This document shows, piece after piece, positions 25,423 through 34,698 of a stretch of DNA of 64,000 nt. How positions within the stretch are numbered: position 1 is the stretch's first letter; each line of letters begins with the position of its first letter. The position numbers and the translations under genes were made by a program. The notes under the pieces were generated by a model that was given only the letters and a program-made list of their open reading frames with translations, made no database searches and was not told the origin of the DNA. Source of the DNA: a virus; IMG/VR virus record IMGVR_UViG_3300006923_000020, positions 1 to 64,000 of that record; one strand, given 5' to 3'.

Positions 25423-28393
25423 ATGGGCGCGGCATTAATCCAGGGAATGCCCAACCATCTCCCAAAATAAAATTATTGCTTGTAGCGGAAATTGGGAGTT
25501 CTCGCAATGAAATAGTTCCCGCAACACTTCCCAGGTTCGTCGAAGCTATTGATGGGTATAATATCGGATGAAAATATGGATTTCCAATAGGGTCATCTGA
25601 TGGAGCCAATCGTAGCGAGGTCCATTCGACGCTCACCGATGCAGGGTTCCCTGTATTGTCTCTTAGCTCACAAAATACACCACAAAGCAAAGGAACAACA
25701 GGACCAATAAAAGTCGAAACAACAATCCAACTCGAGAGTCCCTCATCGAAATACAAATACTCCCAAGTCTGTCCCGTTCTCTTGACGCGAAGGCGAATCA
25801 TGGCTCCTGTCTTCAATGCAAATCCTGGATCAGGGCTATGGGAACCTGAGAAATTATTATGCCCACCAGACACGAGATGTCCTAGTGAAGTGCGAATTGT
25901 TGCCCCACCCACTAAACCAAGATTCCCTTCCAGTCTCTTATAGAATTTACAAACAGTCGACTTCTCACCCAATAAGACCATACCAAAGTCTATATTTTGT
26001 GTGACAGGCATATAATCCAAAGCGTTTGTTAGCAACGTCGAAGCAAATGGCATGTTTAGGTAGCCAAGTAACTCTAGAACAAAGTCGCCTTCGTTTATCC
26101 CCACGCTCCTTATGGCGGTGTGCTTGAAGCTCTCGCCCTGAATCCCATCCCATCTGCCATAAGAAATACAAAATCCATCCGCAACGCCCGAATTAGAGTC
26201 CTGTCCCACAGCGCCACTGTATACGTTTCGACAACGATCCAGACTCGCATTTGTTGTTTCAGTTCTAAATGGAAACCATCGAGGAAAATCAGACGCCGGG
26301 TAGATAGCCTGCATTTCAGTCCCGGGATTTTCCGCTGTAGGAGCATGTCCAAAGCTGCGGACAACGGATGCTGCAGGGTCTAGCAAATCATAAAAAAGTA
26401 TAGACACCCAGGATCCACCGTCCCATCCAGAGACCACCTGCACCACCTCATCATCAGCACCTGTCCCCTGGTCTTGGCAGTATAGATTGTATCCCTTCCC
26501 TCCAAAATAATCTGGTGAAGTCCACGTATTGTAGGGGAGGTATGGGGCAGTTGATGCGTTATACGAAGCATCGCCAGAAAAATCTCTGTGATTTAATGCC
26601 CCAAGCAATCTTCCATTTTCATCGGGATTATTAGCCTGGGTCCACCATATGATCTTGTTATAGGAAAGACCCACCTGAACCCAGCCTTCACTCGATCTTT
26701 TCCAAGGCGAGTAGGACGCGGGGTCCATAGTGAATAGTCTTCGCTCTATGGAGTCCGGAGAATTACTATCCGAAAGACTCAAAACTCCTGCAAAATACTG
26801 ACCTTCTCCATACTGAGTCGTTGGAGCTTCTTGTATCCCATATGCAATGTGGACGTTATTGTCATCGAGCCTTCGTATGTTCACCCCATACGTAATGGCG
26901 GGAACGACAGTCTCCGTTGCAATATTCTTCAAACTTCCGACATAGGGGGTCGCCGTATTTGGCAGGCGACGATGATCGTAATTCCCGGCAGGGACATAGG
27001 TTTCTTTACCGCTAATCCAATGTCGACTTCCCCAGGTCCCTCCCTCCCTGATAATTCTACCCGTTGCCGCATCGTATGTTGTCGCTAGTTTTCCTATCTG
27101 ATCTGTTGCAAAGACCATGACTCGATCCCAGCGGAGGGAGAAAAGCCAAATTTCCCCTCGCATGGTTGCCGCGGATCCACCTGTCTTCTGTCCCTGTGTG
27201 TTGCGGGTCAGAACAATGTGTCCCTCTGCGGCATCCATCCATCCAGGAGACCAGTGCGGGAAGTCTTCTCTATCCCAATCCTTCCACGTTCCTATATTTT
27301 TCCAACGCCGCCAGAGCAAAGGATTATTCGTTGCGTCTGCGTTGATTAGCGCGAGATGACAATTACCAAGATGGTCTCTCTCCCAATTGACAATGATTTC
27401 ACTTGGGGCCTCTGACAAAAGACCTGCATCATAGACATTCGCAGGGTCATATGTCTCCAACCACCATGTAGCCCTTGCTTGCCCAGACCAGCTGCCACCA
27501 TTCACTTCTACTCGGATGTCAGATAAACGATGTTCTCCAGACGCAACATAAGCTGCGGGGAACTCCGCATGGATTCGAGGGACCAAATCAAAAGGCCAGC
27601 TTGCTGGGAAAGAGATCGGGGCACTGACAGGAGTCCATGATGCGTTTGTGTAATCCGCATCATTTGGGTCTAAGGAGAAATATCCACGATATTGACCATT
27701 TGTAAAATCGGCTTCTATCGCCACTGTTACTTCGTTGAAGCCTGCTGGTATAGGCTGTGAGCTTCTTACCGTTGCAACGCCTGCTGTTACATCTCCATGA
27801 ATAATAGCCATGGGATGTGTTGTGGTATTCACCAACCCGACAAAGATATACTCATTGTCATCTAACACATTTTGCATCCCCAAAAGAATGCTGTTCTCGA
27901 TTCCTGTACCTGCAATCTCTCCGGGCAGGAGCATTCTTCCCGACAAAGCCGCTTTTCCGCCCCCAGGTTGGGTGAAGATCATACTACCCTTGCGGTCATA
28001 GGTTTCGGCTACCGGACCTGTGTAGGTTGTATATAGACGTCTTCCAAAGGGAGCATGTGCTACAACATCAATCCCCCCTTCTGAGAAATCTGCACCAAGC
28101 CCCACCCACCGATTTGGGTCGGTGACCTTGTCGGAGAAATCATCGATCATTTCTCGAGGACCCCAGGTTTTACCTTTTACTCCCGCCTCATAAAACCAAC
28201 CATCTGCGCCATATCCACTAAACTCTGCAACACCCAAAGGATTTGCAAAATGACTCGCGGATAAAGGTGCGTGACTTCTTGCTATAGGCAAAGTCGATAA
28301 TCTGTGTATTGTTGGTAGAACCTGTAGAATTCGACCGTCTGTATCGGGCTGGGAAGTGACCACAGTATGAGTGAGGGGCTTAATAAGGGACAT
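25421..28393 (-). CDS. Large tail fibre/adhesin
   Basis: 990 residues. The N-terminus (FANPLGVAEFSGYGADGWFYEAGVKGKTW) leads to LamG-like segments (FSDKVTDPNRWVGLG...RLYTTY; FEPGF-type repeats near the C-terminus with RLRVKRTGQTWEYLYFDEGLSSW). The centre (350-650) contains Trp/Asp-rich beta-propeller-like text (RRWKNIGTWKDWDREDFPHW; MRGEIWLFSLRWDRVMVF) that may be a sialidase-type propeller. Probably a receptor-binding or carbohydrate-active fibre. It starts next to a degenerate palindrome (28395-28415). Confidence 0.65.
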   Translation of the reverse strand: MSLIKPLTHTVVTSQPDTDGRILQVLPTIHRLSTLPIARSHAPLSASHFANPLGVAEFSGYGADGWFYEAGVKGKTWGPREMIDDFSDKVTDPNRWVGLGADFSEGGIDVVAHAPFGRRLYTTYTGPVAETYDRKGSMIFTQPGGGKAALSGRMLLPGEIAGTGIENSILLGMQNVLDDNEYIFVGLVNTTTHPMAIIHGDVTAGVATVRSSQPIPAGFNEVTVAIEADFTNGQYRGYFSLDPNDADYTNASWTPVSAPISFPASWPFDLVPRIHAEFPAAYVASGEHRLSDIRVEVNGGSWSGQARATWWLETYDPANVYDAGLLSEAPSEIIVNWERDHLGNCHLALINADATNNPLLWRRWKNIGTWKDWDREDFPHWSPGWMDAAEGHIVLTRNTQGQKTGGSAATMRGEIWLFSLRWDRVMVFATDQIGKLATTYDAATGRIIREGGTWGSRHWISGKETYVPAGNYDHRRLPNTATPYVGSLKNIATETVVPAITYGVNIRRLDDNNVHIAYGIQEAPTTQYGEGQYFAGVLSLSDSNSPDSIERRLFTMDPASYSPWKRSSEGWVQVGLSYNKIIWWTQANNPDENGRLLGALNHRDFSGDASYNASTAPYLPYNTWTSPDYFGGKGYNLYCQDQGTGADDEVVQVVSGWDGGSWVSILFYDLLDPAASVVRSFGHAPTAENPGTEMQAIYPASDFPRWFPFRTETTNASLDRCRNVYSGAVGQDSNSGVADGFCISYGRWDGIQGESFKHTAIRSVGINEGDFVLELLGYLNMPFASTLLTNALDYMPVTQNIDFGMVLLGEKSTVCKFYKRLEGNLGLVGGATIRTSLGHLVSGGHNNFSGSHSPDPGFALKTGAMIRLRVKRTGQTWEYLYFDEGLSSWIVVSTFIGPVVPLLCGVFCELRDNTGNPASVSVEWTSLRLAPSDDPIGNPYFHPILYPSIASTNLGSVAGTISLRELPISATSNNFILGDGWAFPGLMPRP

Positions 28394-28481
28394 AGTCTTT
28401 GGATCCTAAGTTTTGTGTCTTTTTGGCTTCGACAAAGAAAACTATAGTGGATCTGAAGACAATAGAAAAAGAGAAAAAACT

Positions 28482-28898
28482 TTAAGGTTTCGAGTTTTTC
28501 TTTTTTGGAAGGAGCTTGGCAGGAGTTTTTAAAGGGAGGCTTGTGGGGATCATTCTCTTGGATACTTTTCTTATTCCTTTTTCACAATGCTTGAGTTTTT
28601 TTCTCATTCCTTTGAGGATTTTTTTGATTTGTTGGGACATTTTACTTTTTAGAGGAATCTTGAATCGCTTTCTAACAAGATGACGTTTCTTGCGAGATCG
28701 CTTTCTTTTTTTTATGCGATTGAGAAACTTCTGCATCATTTTTTGATGCACGTTGAGCTTTTTTTTGCCCTTTGCATCGGGTTTACTTTGGGGTACGAAC
28801 AAAAGCAGGGCGAGGAGACCCACGAGAAACCCGATAAAGCATTGTTGCAACACGATCAATCGCGGTCTTGAGGTCTCTGAGAGATGTGACGATTCCAT
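28482..28898 (-). CDS. Membrane-anchored, extremely basic protein overlapping the upstream gene
   Basis: About 138 residues from ATG 28898, preceded by GGAGG 9 nt upstream; a TTG at 28922 is also in frame. One hydrophobic helix near residues 14-38 (LIVLQQCFIGFLVGLLALLLFVP), then about 95 residues dominated by Lys and Arg (KKRKRSRKKRHLVRKRFK). It overlaps the preceding gene by 116 nt in another frame. The geometry recalls overlapping spanin or lysis genes, but there is no lipobox, so Rz1 identity is not supported. A membrane-active or lysis role is inference. Confidence 0.55.
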   Translation of the reverse strand: MESSHLSETSRPRLIVLQQCFIGFLVGLLALLLFVPQSKPDAKGKKKLNVHQKMMQKFLNRIKKRKRSRKKRHLVRKRFKIPLKSKMSQQIKKILKGMRKKLKHCEKGIRKVSKRMIPTSLPLKTPAKLLPKKKNSKP

Positions 28899-29169
28899 TG
28901 ACTTGGCCCTCCACTTTGGCAATTTCTACCTTATTGTTTTGAACATCAGAGAACTTCTTCAGAATCGCAGAAGTGACTTGCTCAAGCCGGGTAATATCTT
29001 TGCGAAAAACTTCCACCTCGCGCTTTAGTTTATCACTACCCGTATTCTCTTTGGTTTTGAGAACACTTACATCGGTATACAACTTTGCAGCGAATATAAT
29101 GGTGGGGATTACCAGAGCTTGTAACCCCCACTGAATCCACTTCCCCCAGTTTTCATTAAGGCCACTCAT
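28783..29169 (-). CDS. Membrane-anchored coiled-coil protein (holin or i-spanin candidate)
   Basis: 128 residues: one N-terminal transmembrane helix (about 12-31, WIQWGLQALVIPTIIFAAKLY) followed by a long coiled coil (LKTKEN... REVEVFRKDITRLEQVTSAILKKFSDV; KLEGQ-like KVEGQVNGIVTSLRDLKTAIDRV). This is the layout of inner-membrane spanins and of some single-span holins. AGGAG precedes the ATG. The next, overlapping gene also has one membrane span. Together they are the best lysis-cassette candidate in the window; no endolysin is adjacent. Confidence 0.55.
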   Translation of the reverse strand: MSGLNENWGKWIQWGLQALVIPTIIFAAKLYTDVSVLKTKENTGSDKLKREVEVFRKDITRLEQVTSAILKKFSDVQNNKVEIAKVEGQVNGIVTSLRDLKTAIDRVATMLYRVSRGSPRPAFVRTPK

Positions 29170-29179
29170 GCTTCGACTC

Positions 29180-30835
29180 CTAAGATACTAAAATTTGCAA
29201 ATTCTCCAGATCCGGCATTTCATCTTCAAGCATTACAATATCAGTTGTCGGAGCAAGCGCTTGCAAGTTATACATTCCCTCTACTGCCATCCCTCTTTCT
29301 ATAATTTCGGCTCGAATAATATCGCTTCCTATCTGAAGCTCCGTATAATATCGCTCCACCGCATTTGCGACGAGTGGTGCCAATGTTGTTTCTGAGTACC
29401 CAGGCTTTGCTTGGATTGCTATACGAATTGGGTCTATTTTTCGAGGTCGTGGCATAGTAACAAGAACCTTCACTCCCTCTGCGGCTATGCCTGGAAATAC
29501 AGTTGGATCTGTGACATATCCATTGATATGCTTTTGAACAAGCTCAATCATCCCCGTATAGTGGGTATAAGAAGTTGCTCTTATCTTGTCACCCTTTGAT
29601 AGTCCTGGATCTGCAATCTGAATATCTCCATTCATCTCGTTGAGAAAATAATCAGTTCCTAGTGTTATGGGTATATAGCCAGCGGCACCCACGGCTTGTT
29701 TTTCTAAAATAAGCGATCCGGGAACAATCGCTATCTTGCCCAGCCTGAAGAAGCGTTGCCCGTCTTCGGCGCTCGTTGTTATTTGCTCATTCGTAATCTT
29801 TGCAGATGTTACAAAGTCAAAACCACCGGGCCACATATACAAATAAACAAAATCTCTGAGGGTGTTAGGCGAAAAGAACATACGCGATTTAGCAGATTGA
29901 ACACGAAACTTCTTTCCCGAAGACATTGTGTACTCAATACCTAATATCAATTGCTCAATCGCAAGCTTTGTGGATTTCGCGAGAGTTCGATGATAGGTTC
30001 TGGCCCTCGAGAGAAATTGAGCATCTGACTCCACATCTCTTCCACCTGATATGGGAGCGTCATTTCTTATCTTTGCTCCATCAAAAGGAGCCGAACCAAC
30101 GAACTCTGTGACCCCATCTATGCCAGATGTTATATTTCCAACAATCCCCGGCGTGCTCGAGACTACCGCTATAGGATCACTCTCGTAGTTGCCTGCAGAA
30201 ATCTCCCAATCCTGTGCAAAGGTAACACTGCGGGAGGGGAGAGACCCAGATGCGGGAGACCGCGCCTGTTGCCCCGCCGTTCCAGAAAGAGACGCACCCT
30301 GCACTAATGAAATCCTCTCACCTCTAGCGTGAGAGTGCTGCAGCGCATCAATTGTAAAGTTTCCCGTTACAGAATCATTCGCGCTCACAGTTCTGTCTTC
30401 AACTGTGGACAGGCCCTCCCCAATCCGAATTGTATAGGGTGCTTGTGAAGATGGTGGAAATGGAAGACTTGAGACGCCTTGGATGACTGTATTTCCCTTC
30501 GAAGCCCCCGTGGAAACAAATGTTGTAACAAGGCGTGTATTCTCTAGAACTATGTGCCCTGCTGCGCTCAACGATCCTAGACGCACTTGGTTGTATTCTA
30601 CCAAGCGTTCATCCAGAAGAGTACCCTTCACATTTGATAAATTCCACAGACGCAGAAGATCTATCATTTGCTTATATTGTTCATCATCCTCCCAGGCCGC
30701 GGCTTCCAAAATGGTTCTTATCAGTGAGCCGATATTGAAATCCGTGAGACGAGGAGCAACTGTTCTAACGAAGTTGATCATCTCCTGTAGAATTTGCTCA
30801 AAGGTCCGAGGAGTGAATTGGGGAAGAGGCATCAT
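29180..30835 (-). CDS. Baseplate J-like wedge protein
   Basis: About 551 residues from ATG 30835 (GGAG upstream; an in-frame TTG is at 30844). The N-terminus PQFTPRTFEQILQEMINFVRTVAPRLTDFNIGSLIRTILEAAAWEDDEQY is typical of baseplate J/gp6-family proteins; the middle carries ISGGRDVESDAQFLSRARTYHRTLAKSTKLAIEQLI, the GGxDxESDxxFRxR block of the family. It forms the baseplate wedge ring. A palindrome copy lies 21 nt upstream. Next upstream is the LysM/gp25-like gene, the usual wedge neighbourhood. Confidence 0.85.
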   Translation of the reverse strand: MMPLPQFTPRTFEQILQEMINFVRTVAPRLTDFNIGSLIRTILEAAAWEDDEQYKQMIDLLRLWNLSNVKGTLLDERLVEYNQVRLGSLSAAGHIVLENTRLVTTFVSTGASKGNTVIQGVSSLPFPPSSQAPYTIRIGEGLSTVEDRTVSANDSVTGNFTIDALQHSHARGERISLVQGASLSGTAGQQARSPASGSLPSRSVTFAQDWEISAGNYESDPIAVVSSTPGIVGNITSGIDGVTEFVGSAPFDGAKIRNDAPISGGRDVESDAQFLSRARTYHRTLAKSTKLAIEQLILGIEYTMSSGKKFRVQSAKSRMFFSPNTLRDFVYLYMWPGGFDFVTSAKITNEQITTSAEDGQRFFRLGKIAIVPGSLILEKQAVGAAGYIPITLGTDYFLNEMNGDIQIADPGLSKGDKIRATSYTHYTGMIELVQKHINGYVTDPTVFPGIAAEGVKVLVTMPRPRKIDPIRIAIQAKPGYSETTLAPLVANAVERYYTELQIGSDIIRAEIIERGMAVEGMYNLQALAPTTDIVMLEDEMPDLENLQILVS

Positions 30836-30856
30836 AAACTCCAAAATGAAATAAAA

Positions 30857-30877
30857 AAACTTTAGACTCTAAAGATT
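30857..30877. repeat. Dispersed 21-bp palindrome (outer mismatch, C centre)
   Basis: The core of 15 bp is intact; the left outer arm reads AAA. Located 2 nt beyond the stop of the LysM/gp25-like gene and upstream of GGAG of baseplate J. Confidence 0.88.
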
Positions 30878-30879
30878 CT

Positions 30880-32697
30880 TTATTTTTTTATGTCTAGTGA
30901 AACACTGTCGTCCAAGTATATAGGGATGATTTGTCCCTGTATTTCGAGAATATCCCCGTCAACGAGTACATGCAATTTCTCGATTTTGTCAACGCGGGGA
31001 TCTTGAACAAACGTGTTGTAAACTTGCAGATGAGCCTTCGCAGCCGTGTCTATCTCCAAACCCTCTCCCGCATCCAATGCCAGCCCGTACCATGGATGCG
31101 CAACCAAATCTCCTGGCTTTCTTCGAACCTTTAGAATAGCTGCTTGTCGCAGATTCTCTAACCCCTCCACCACATCGATATCACCATTACTTGAAGCAAC
31201 ATCTCCGTTAGCTTCATTCATTCGTAAGTCACGACCATATCGGTAGACATCTATTTGGCTTCCATCCGGAGAGAACACCTGATTCTCTAAATCAACATTA
31301 GGTTGCGATGGTATTTTTATCGGGTCTCCCGGACGAAGAACTGATACTCCGTCACCTTGTTGGTGGATATAAGGAGGCTGCAAACCATTCAATAAAACAA
31401 TCTCTTTCCATCGAGAAGAACTTCCCAAATAATGTTTGGCGATATTGTAGATTGTTGTTCTCGCTCGAGGAACATTTCTGATAATAGAACCACTCGGAAT
31501 TCGATGACCACCCACAGAATTCCCAGATCCATTATCCACTATGCCATTGGGATATTGCTCTCTCGGATCCACGTTTGGATTATTGTACGCAGAGGCAAAA
31601 TCATCGGCTTGTTGGTTTATATCAGAACCAGACTGTGCAACGCTTAGTGAAACATATAACTCACTCGCCATTCTCGCCATATGTCTAAATTGTATCGCAA
31701 CATCATTATAGACATTCCCCACACCCTTTATGCTCTTGACGTCATCCAAAACACCTATTGCATTCAAGCATGTTCTGTGAACATTTTGTGCAATCCTGGC
31801 CGGAAACTCTGCCACACTCTTTACAGATTGAAGCGCCCCACGAACAACATCTGTAATCGCATTAACAGGAGAAAGAACAGTCGTGACAATGTTTTGTCCT
31901 AAATCTAGTGCCGAATTTGTTATGCGAGAAATAGAGTCTGTTACTGCTCCCAAAAGCTGCTCGAACTGTTTCATCTTCTGGAAGAAGTATTGCAACCCTT
32001 TTGGTGTATTTGGCTTTGGAAGAAAGTCCTTGATGTTGAATGTGGCATGTAGTGGTGAAATTAATCTCAGGGTCAGGGCATAGGATATACGAAACTTGTC
32101 CTTCGGTACTGTTCGGCTGCGTCTGAAACGAAGCGGTTGGCACATATATACTTCGCCCATTCTCCAATTGGCATACACCATGATTGTATAAGCCGCATGA
32201 GTTCTTGTTTTTTTCCTATCCCAATAATATCGAAACAAATTTTGTAAATCGATAATACGATCAAGACCTGTCCGCTCTTTTCTCGGAATACCTCGACTGC
32301 TTTGCTGCCTACCTGTCAAAGCCGCGACCGCATTTCCGATCTGCTCCGCTGACTTCTTTATGCCCAAAATGTCATTGTTTTGACCTGTCGTGTAACTTCT
32401 TGTCGGCCTAAAACCAAAATTCCCAGAAAGCTGAACCATCTTGAAATATTGTCCACGCTCATCCAAATAGACACCACCCTCCTGCATTGCCATAGCTTCC
32501 GCTGCGGCAGTCTCATCTAACTCCATTTGCATAGGAGGAATATCGAAACCAAAATATCTACTTTCGTCTGGAGTTCGCAAATCTAAGACATAGAAAGCAT
32601 AGAGAGCAACAGGTTTCTTCTTATTGCTCGGCTGCGCTTGAATGTTTTGCAAATTGCGAAGCGAATCCGAGAAAACTATTTCAGTACTGGTGCTCAT
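30880..32697 (-). CDS. Baseplate wedge protein: LysM plus gp25-like fusion
   Basis: 605 residues. The N-terminal half is baseplate-specific. At about residues 400-460 there is a LysM-type motif (RTTIYNIAKHYLGSSSRWKEIVLLNGL...VLRPGDPIKIP), as in T4 gp53-like wedge proteins. The C-terminal 120 residues match gp25/GPW: LRQAAILKVRRKPGDLVAHPWYG...DPRVDKIEKLHV. In many phages these are separate genes, so this is a fusion. It probably bridges the hub and wedge next to baseplate J. Confidence 0.75.
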   Translation of the reverse strand: MSTSTEIVFSDSLRNLQNIQAQPSNKKKPVALYAFYVLDLRTPDESRYFGFDIPPMQMELDETAAAEAMAMQEGGVYLDERGQYFKMVQLSGNFGFRPTRSYTTGQNNDILGIKKSAEQIGNAVAALTGRQQSSRGIPRKERTGLDRIIDLQNLFRYYWDRKKTRTHAAYTIMVYANWRMGEVYMCQPLRFRRSRTVPKDKFRISYALTLRLISPLHATFNIKDFLPKPNTPKGLQYFFQKMKQFEQLLGAVTDSISRITNSALDLGQNIVTTVLSPVNAITDVVRGALQSVKSVAEFPARIAQNVHRTCLNAIGVLDDVKSIKGVGNVYNDVAIQFRHMARMASELYVSLSVAQSGSDINQQADDFASAYNNPNVDPREQYPNGIVDNGSGNSVGGHRIPSGSIIRNVPRARTTIYNIAKHYLGSSSRWKEIVLLNGLQPPYIHQQGDGVSVLRPGDPIKIPSQPNVDLENQVFSPDGSQIDVYRYGRDLRMNEANGDVASSNGDIDVVEGLENLRQAAILKVRRKPGDLVAHPWYGLALDAGEGLEIDTAAKAHLQVYNTFVQDPRVDKIEKLHVLVDGDILEIQGQIIPIYLDDSVSLDIKK

Positions 32698-32707
32698 CTT
32701 TTAATTC

Positions 32708-33013
32708 CTATGGAACCGGTGGTTTGGGTATTGGGGGCAAGGATGACTGTGGATCAGGTAGTGTTGGTAAAGGACAATTACAAAGCGCATATCGCTTGAG
32801 CAATTCTACACGTTTCTCGACACGAAGTTTAGCTGCCGCTGCCTGATCTAGTAAACGTTGTTTCGCTTCCAACCCTCGTAAAGTTGCTCTTACTGCAGGC
32901 AACTCCGCAACACGCTTCGCAGCATTTTTCACGACATTGCTCAAAAAACCAGACACATCTGGCATTTCTTTTGGTTCTGGAATCTCACAGGAGGGATTGG
33001 GTATTCTGCTCAT
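32708..33013 (-). CDS. Small Pro-rich helical baseplate-region protein
   Basis: 101 residues: a helical Ala/Leu/Arg-rich middle (NAAKRVAELPAVRATLRGLEAKQRLLDQAAAAKLRVEKRVELL) flanked by Pro-rich ends (IPNPSCEIPEPKEMP; PTLPDPQSSLPPIPKPPVP). It overlaps the upstream gene's stop by 4 nt (ATGA). Unknown; possible baseplate linker. Confidence 0.5.
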   Translation of the reverse strand: MSRIPNPSCEIPEPKEMPDVSGFLSNVVKNAAKRVAELPAVRATLRGLEAKQRLLDQAAAAKLRVEKRVELLKRYALCNCPLPTLPDPQSSLPPIPKPPVP

Positions 33014-33612
33014 TTATCCTTATCCTTTCTAGGGCTAAAGGTCTTTGTATCAAACGAAAAGTTGATAGAATAATGCGTCGGTTCTGAATTTTCATCGAAA
33101 CGATCATCATCGTTATAAGTGAGCTTTTCTTTGACTTCTATCCCAAAGAAACCCAGACGAGATGCCTCTTCCATAAGAAGCCTTATTTTTAGTAGTTGGT
33201 TCACAAAGACATCGGATGCAGTAAGGTTGTCTTTGATCGGTTCTTGTAAGACTGTAGCCAGTCGATGGACCAAAAAATGACGTTGTTCGTCTGAAATACT
33301 TGGAAGGTTGTCGTTTGTATCAGGAAGAACTGCGGGGAGATCTTCGACTCCCTCCCGGATGACATCCAGAGGACAGTTCTCTTCCTCCGTTGTTGCAATT
33401 TTTGCCTTCAGGGCGATAAGAACATCTGCATCGACCTCTATTTCCTCTGGCACAAAAGTGATAGAAGCTTCGTTTAGACTTTTATTATCTATCTGAAGAT
33501 CTAAACGTTTAAGATGCTTTATCCTTTTTCCATCAATAGAAACAACAACATCTCTACCAACAAGACCACGACCTGTAAATTCCCGGTTGCTCTGTATGGT
33601 AAGCTTACTCAT
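33010..33612 (-). CDS. Hypothetical baseplate-region protein
   Basis: About 200 residues from ATG 33612, which has GGAGAA 7 nt upstream; an upstream in-frame extension to 33693 overlaps the spike gene and is rejected. Beta-rich N-terminus (VGRDVVVSIDGKRIKHLKRLDLQIDNKSLNEASITFVP), helical middle, polar C-terminus. Located directly after the spike gene, so it may be a hub or spike accessory. Confidence 0.55.
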   Translation of the reverse strand: MSKLTIQSNREFTGRGLVGRDVVVSIDGKRIKHLKRLDLQIDNKSLNEASITFVPEEIEVDADVLIALKAKIATTEEENCPLDVIREGVEDLPAVLPDTNDNLPSISDEQRHFLVHRLATVLQEPIKDNLTASDVFVNQLLKIRLLMEEASRLGFFGIEVKEKLTYNDDDRFDENSEPTHYSINFSFDTKTFSPRKDKDK

Positions 33613-33616
33613 CTCT

Positions 33617-34663
33617 TTATTCTCCATATAAAACTTTTGTTGAATTGGCCTGCGATATAACCAATGCTTCCAATGCAGTAACAATCCCTTCAAAAGAAAG
33701 CTTGCTTCCAGTGGCGGGATCTGTGGCTTTAGCAGCAGCTTTAAACATAGCCAATAATGCCGAGACGAACGAGTCCATCAAAAGGGGATTAGGATCCCCC
33801 CCAGCGGTAGCTGTTATCTGTTCTGCTAGAATATGGTTCTCTTTTGCCAGAATACTTGTCGCGCCCCCAGGTGAAGAGATGGTAATGCCACTCCCACTGA
33901 TCTCAACAAAAGACTCTCCGTTGTTTGCCGTCACTCCATCTTTATCAATGGTAAGAGTGACCCCATCCTTGTTTTGAATGGAGATATCCCCCTTTTCATC
34001 AATCAATACCAGGGCACCTTTTGAGTGCTTTAGGGAAAACTCTTCTCCCCTAAGTTGAAGATAATGACCTGCTCGATGCGTGAGTGTGAACTCACCATTT
34101 TTATCGATCTTCTGTTCTGTCCCATTTCTTCTAAGAACCCAACGGACCCCATCCTCCGTGGTTGCTGCGTCTTGCAGGTTATACGGTGATGGGTACCAAT
34201 CTTGTACAAAAGGTTGCTCCTGGAGACCCCCTATAAAATTCACCAAAACCCAATCACCCGATAATGCTTCTATACCAGAGAAGTCGTGTGGGTTTCTGAA
34301 TCTCTCCACTTCATCTGGTGTACTTCCTCTTGGAACATCTTCTGTCCAATCTGCAAACGTATTCTCATCCACTCCTTTCGTGGAGCATCTTCCCTTTGGA
34401 ATAATTAAGCAATTAGGCAATGTGATCCCCATTGCTTGGTCGCCATGGATAACAAAAACAGTAGCTTCCAGATAAGGAGCCTTTGCTCCCGAACCAGACT
34501 TGGCTTGCATTGACTGATACCAATGGTTCCCACCATCATCCGCAGGATGCACTGACAATATGATTCCTATCCACGGTCCACTAACATGATTTACGCCAGA
34601 ATGTTCTTCATGAAATCCCAAAATACCATACTGAATAGGATCCCCATTTTCATCAAAAAACAT
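33617..34663 (-). CDS. Baseplate spike (gpV/gp5-like)
   Basis: About 348 residues from ATG 34663, GGAG upstream. The N-terminal portion ends in an OB-like block (LSGDWVLVNFIGGLQEQPFVQDWYPSPYN), the phage_base_V hallmark, followed by short repetitive strands (EFTLTHRAGHYLQLRGEEFSLKHSKGALVLIDEKGDISIQNKDGVTLTIDKDGV) that form the triple-stranded beta-helix of membrane-piercing spikes. The C-terminal 60 residues are helical. A palindrome copy lies 13 nt upstream; the hub gene precedes it. Confidence 0.8.
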   Translation of the reverse strand: MFFDENGDPIQYGILGFHEEHSGVNHVSGPWIGIILSVHPADDGGNHWYQSMQAKSGSGAKAPYLEATVFVIHGDQAMGITLPNCLIIPKGRCSTKGVDENTFADWTEDVPRGSTPDEVERFRNPHDFSGIEALSGDWVLVNFIGGLQEQPFVQDWYPSPYNLQDAATTEDGVRWVLRRNGTEQKIDKNGEFTLTHRAGHYLQLRGEEFSLKHSKGALVLIDEKGDISIQNKDGVTLTIDKDGVTANNGESFVEISGSGITISSPGGATSILAKENHILAEQITATAGGDPNPLLMDSFVSALLAMFKAAAKATDPATGSKLSFEGIVTALEALVISQANSTKVLYGE

Positions 34664-34676
34664 AATCTTCTCCAAA

Positions 34677-34697
34677 AATCTTTAGACTCTAAAGATT
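34677..34697. repeat. Dispersed 21-bp palindrome (perfect, C centre)
   Basis: Fits exactly between the TAA of the hub gene (34699) and the GGAG of the spike gene; only 13 nt separate it from the ATG. Confidence 0.92.
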
Positions 34698-34698
34698 T

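Noticed and set aside
28482-28898. Rz1-like outer-membrane spanin
   Set aside because: The Cys in the hydrophobic segment (LQQC) does not fit a lipobox and the protein is far too basic and long.
33613-33693. Upstream extension of the gene 33010-33612
   Set aside because: It overlaps the spike gene, while ATG 33612 has a well-placed GGAGAA.
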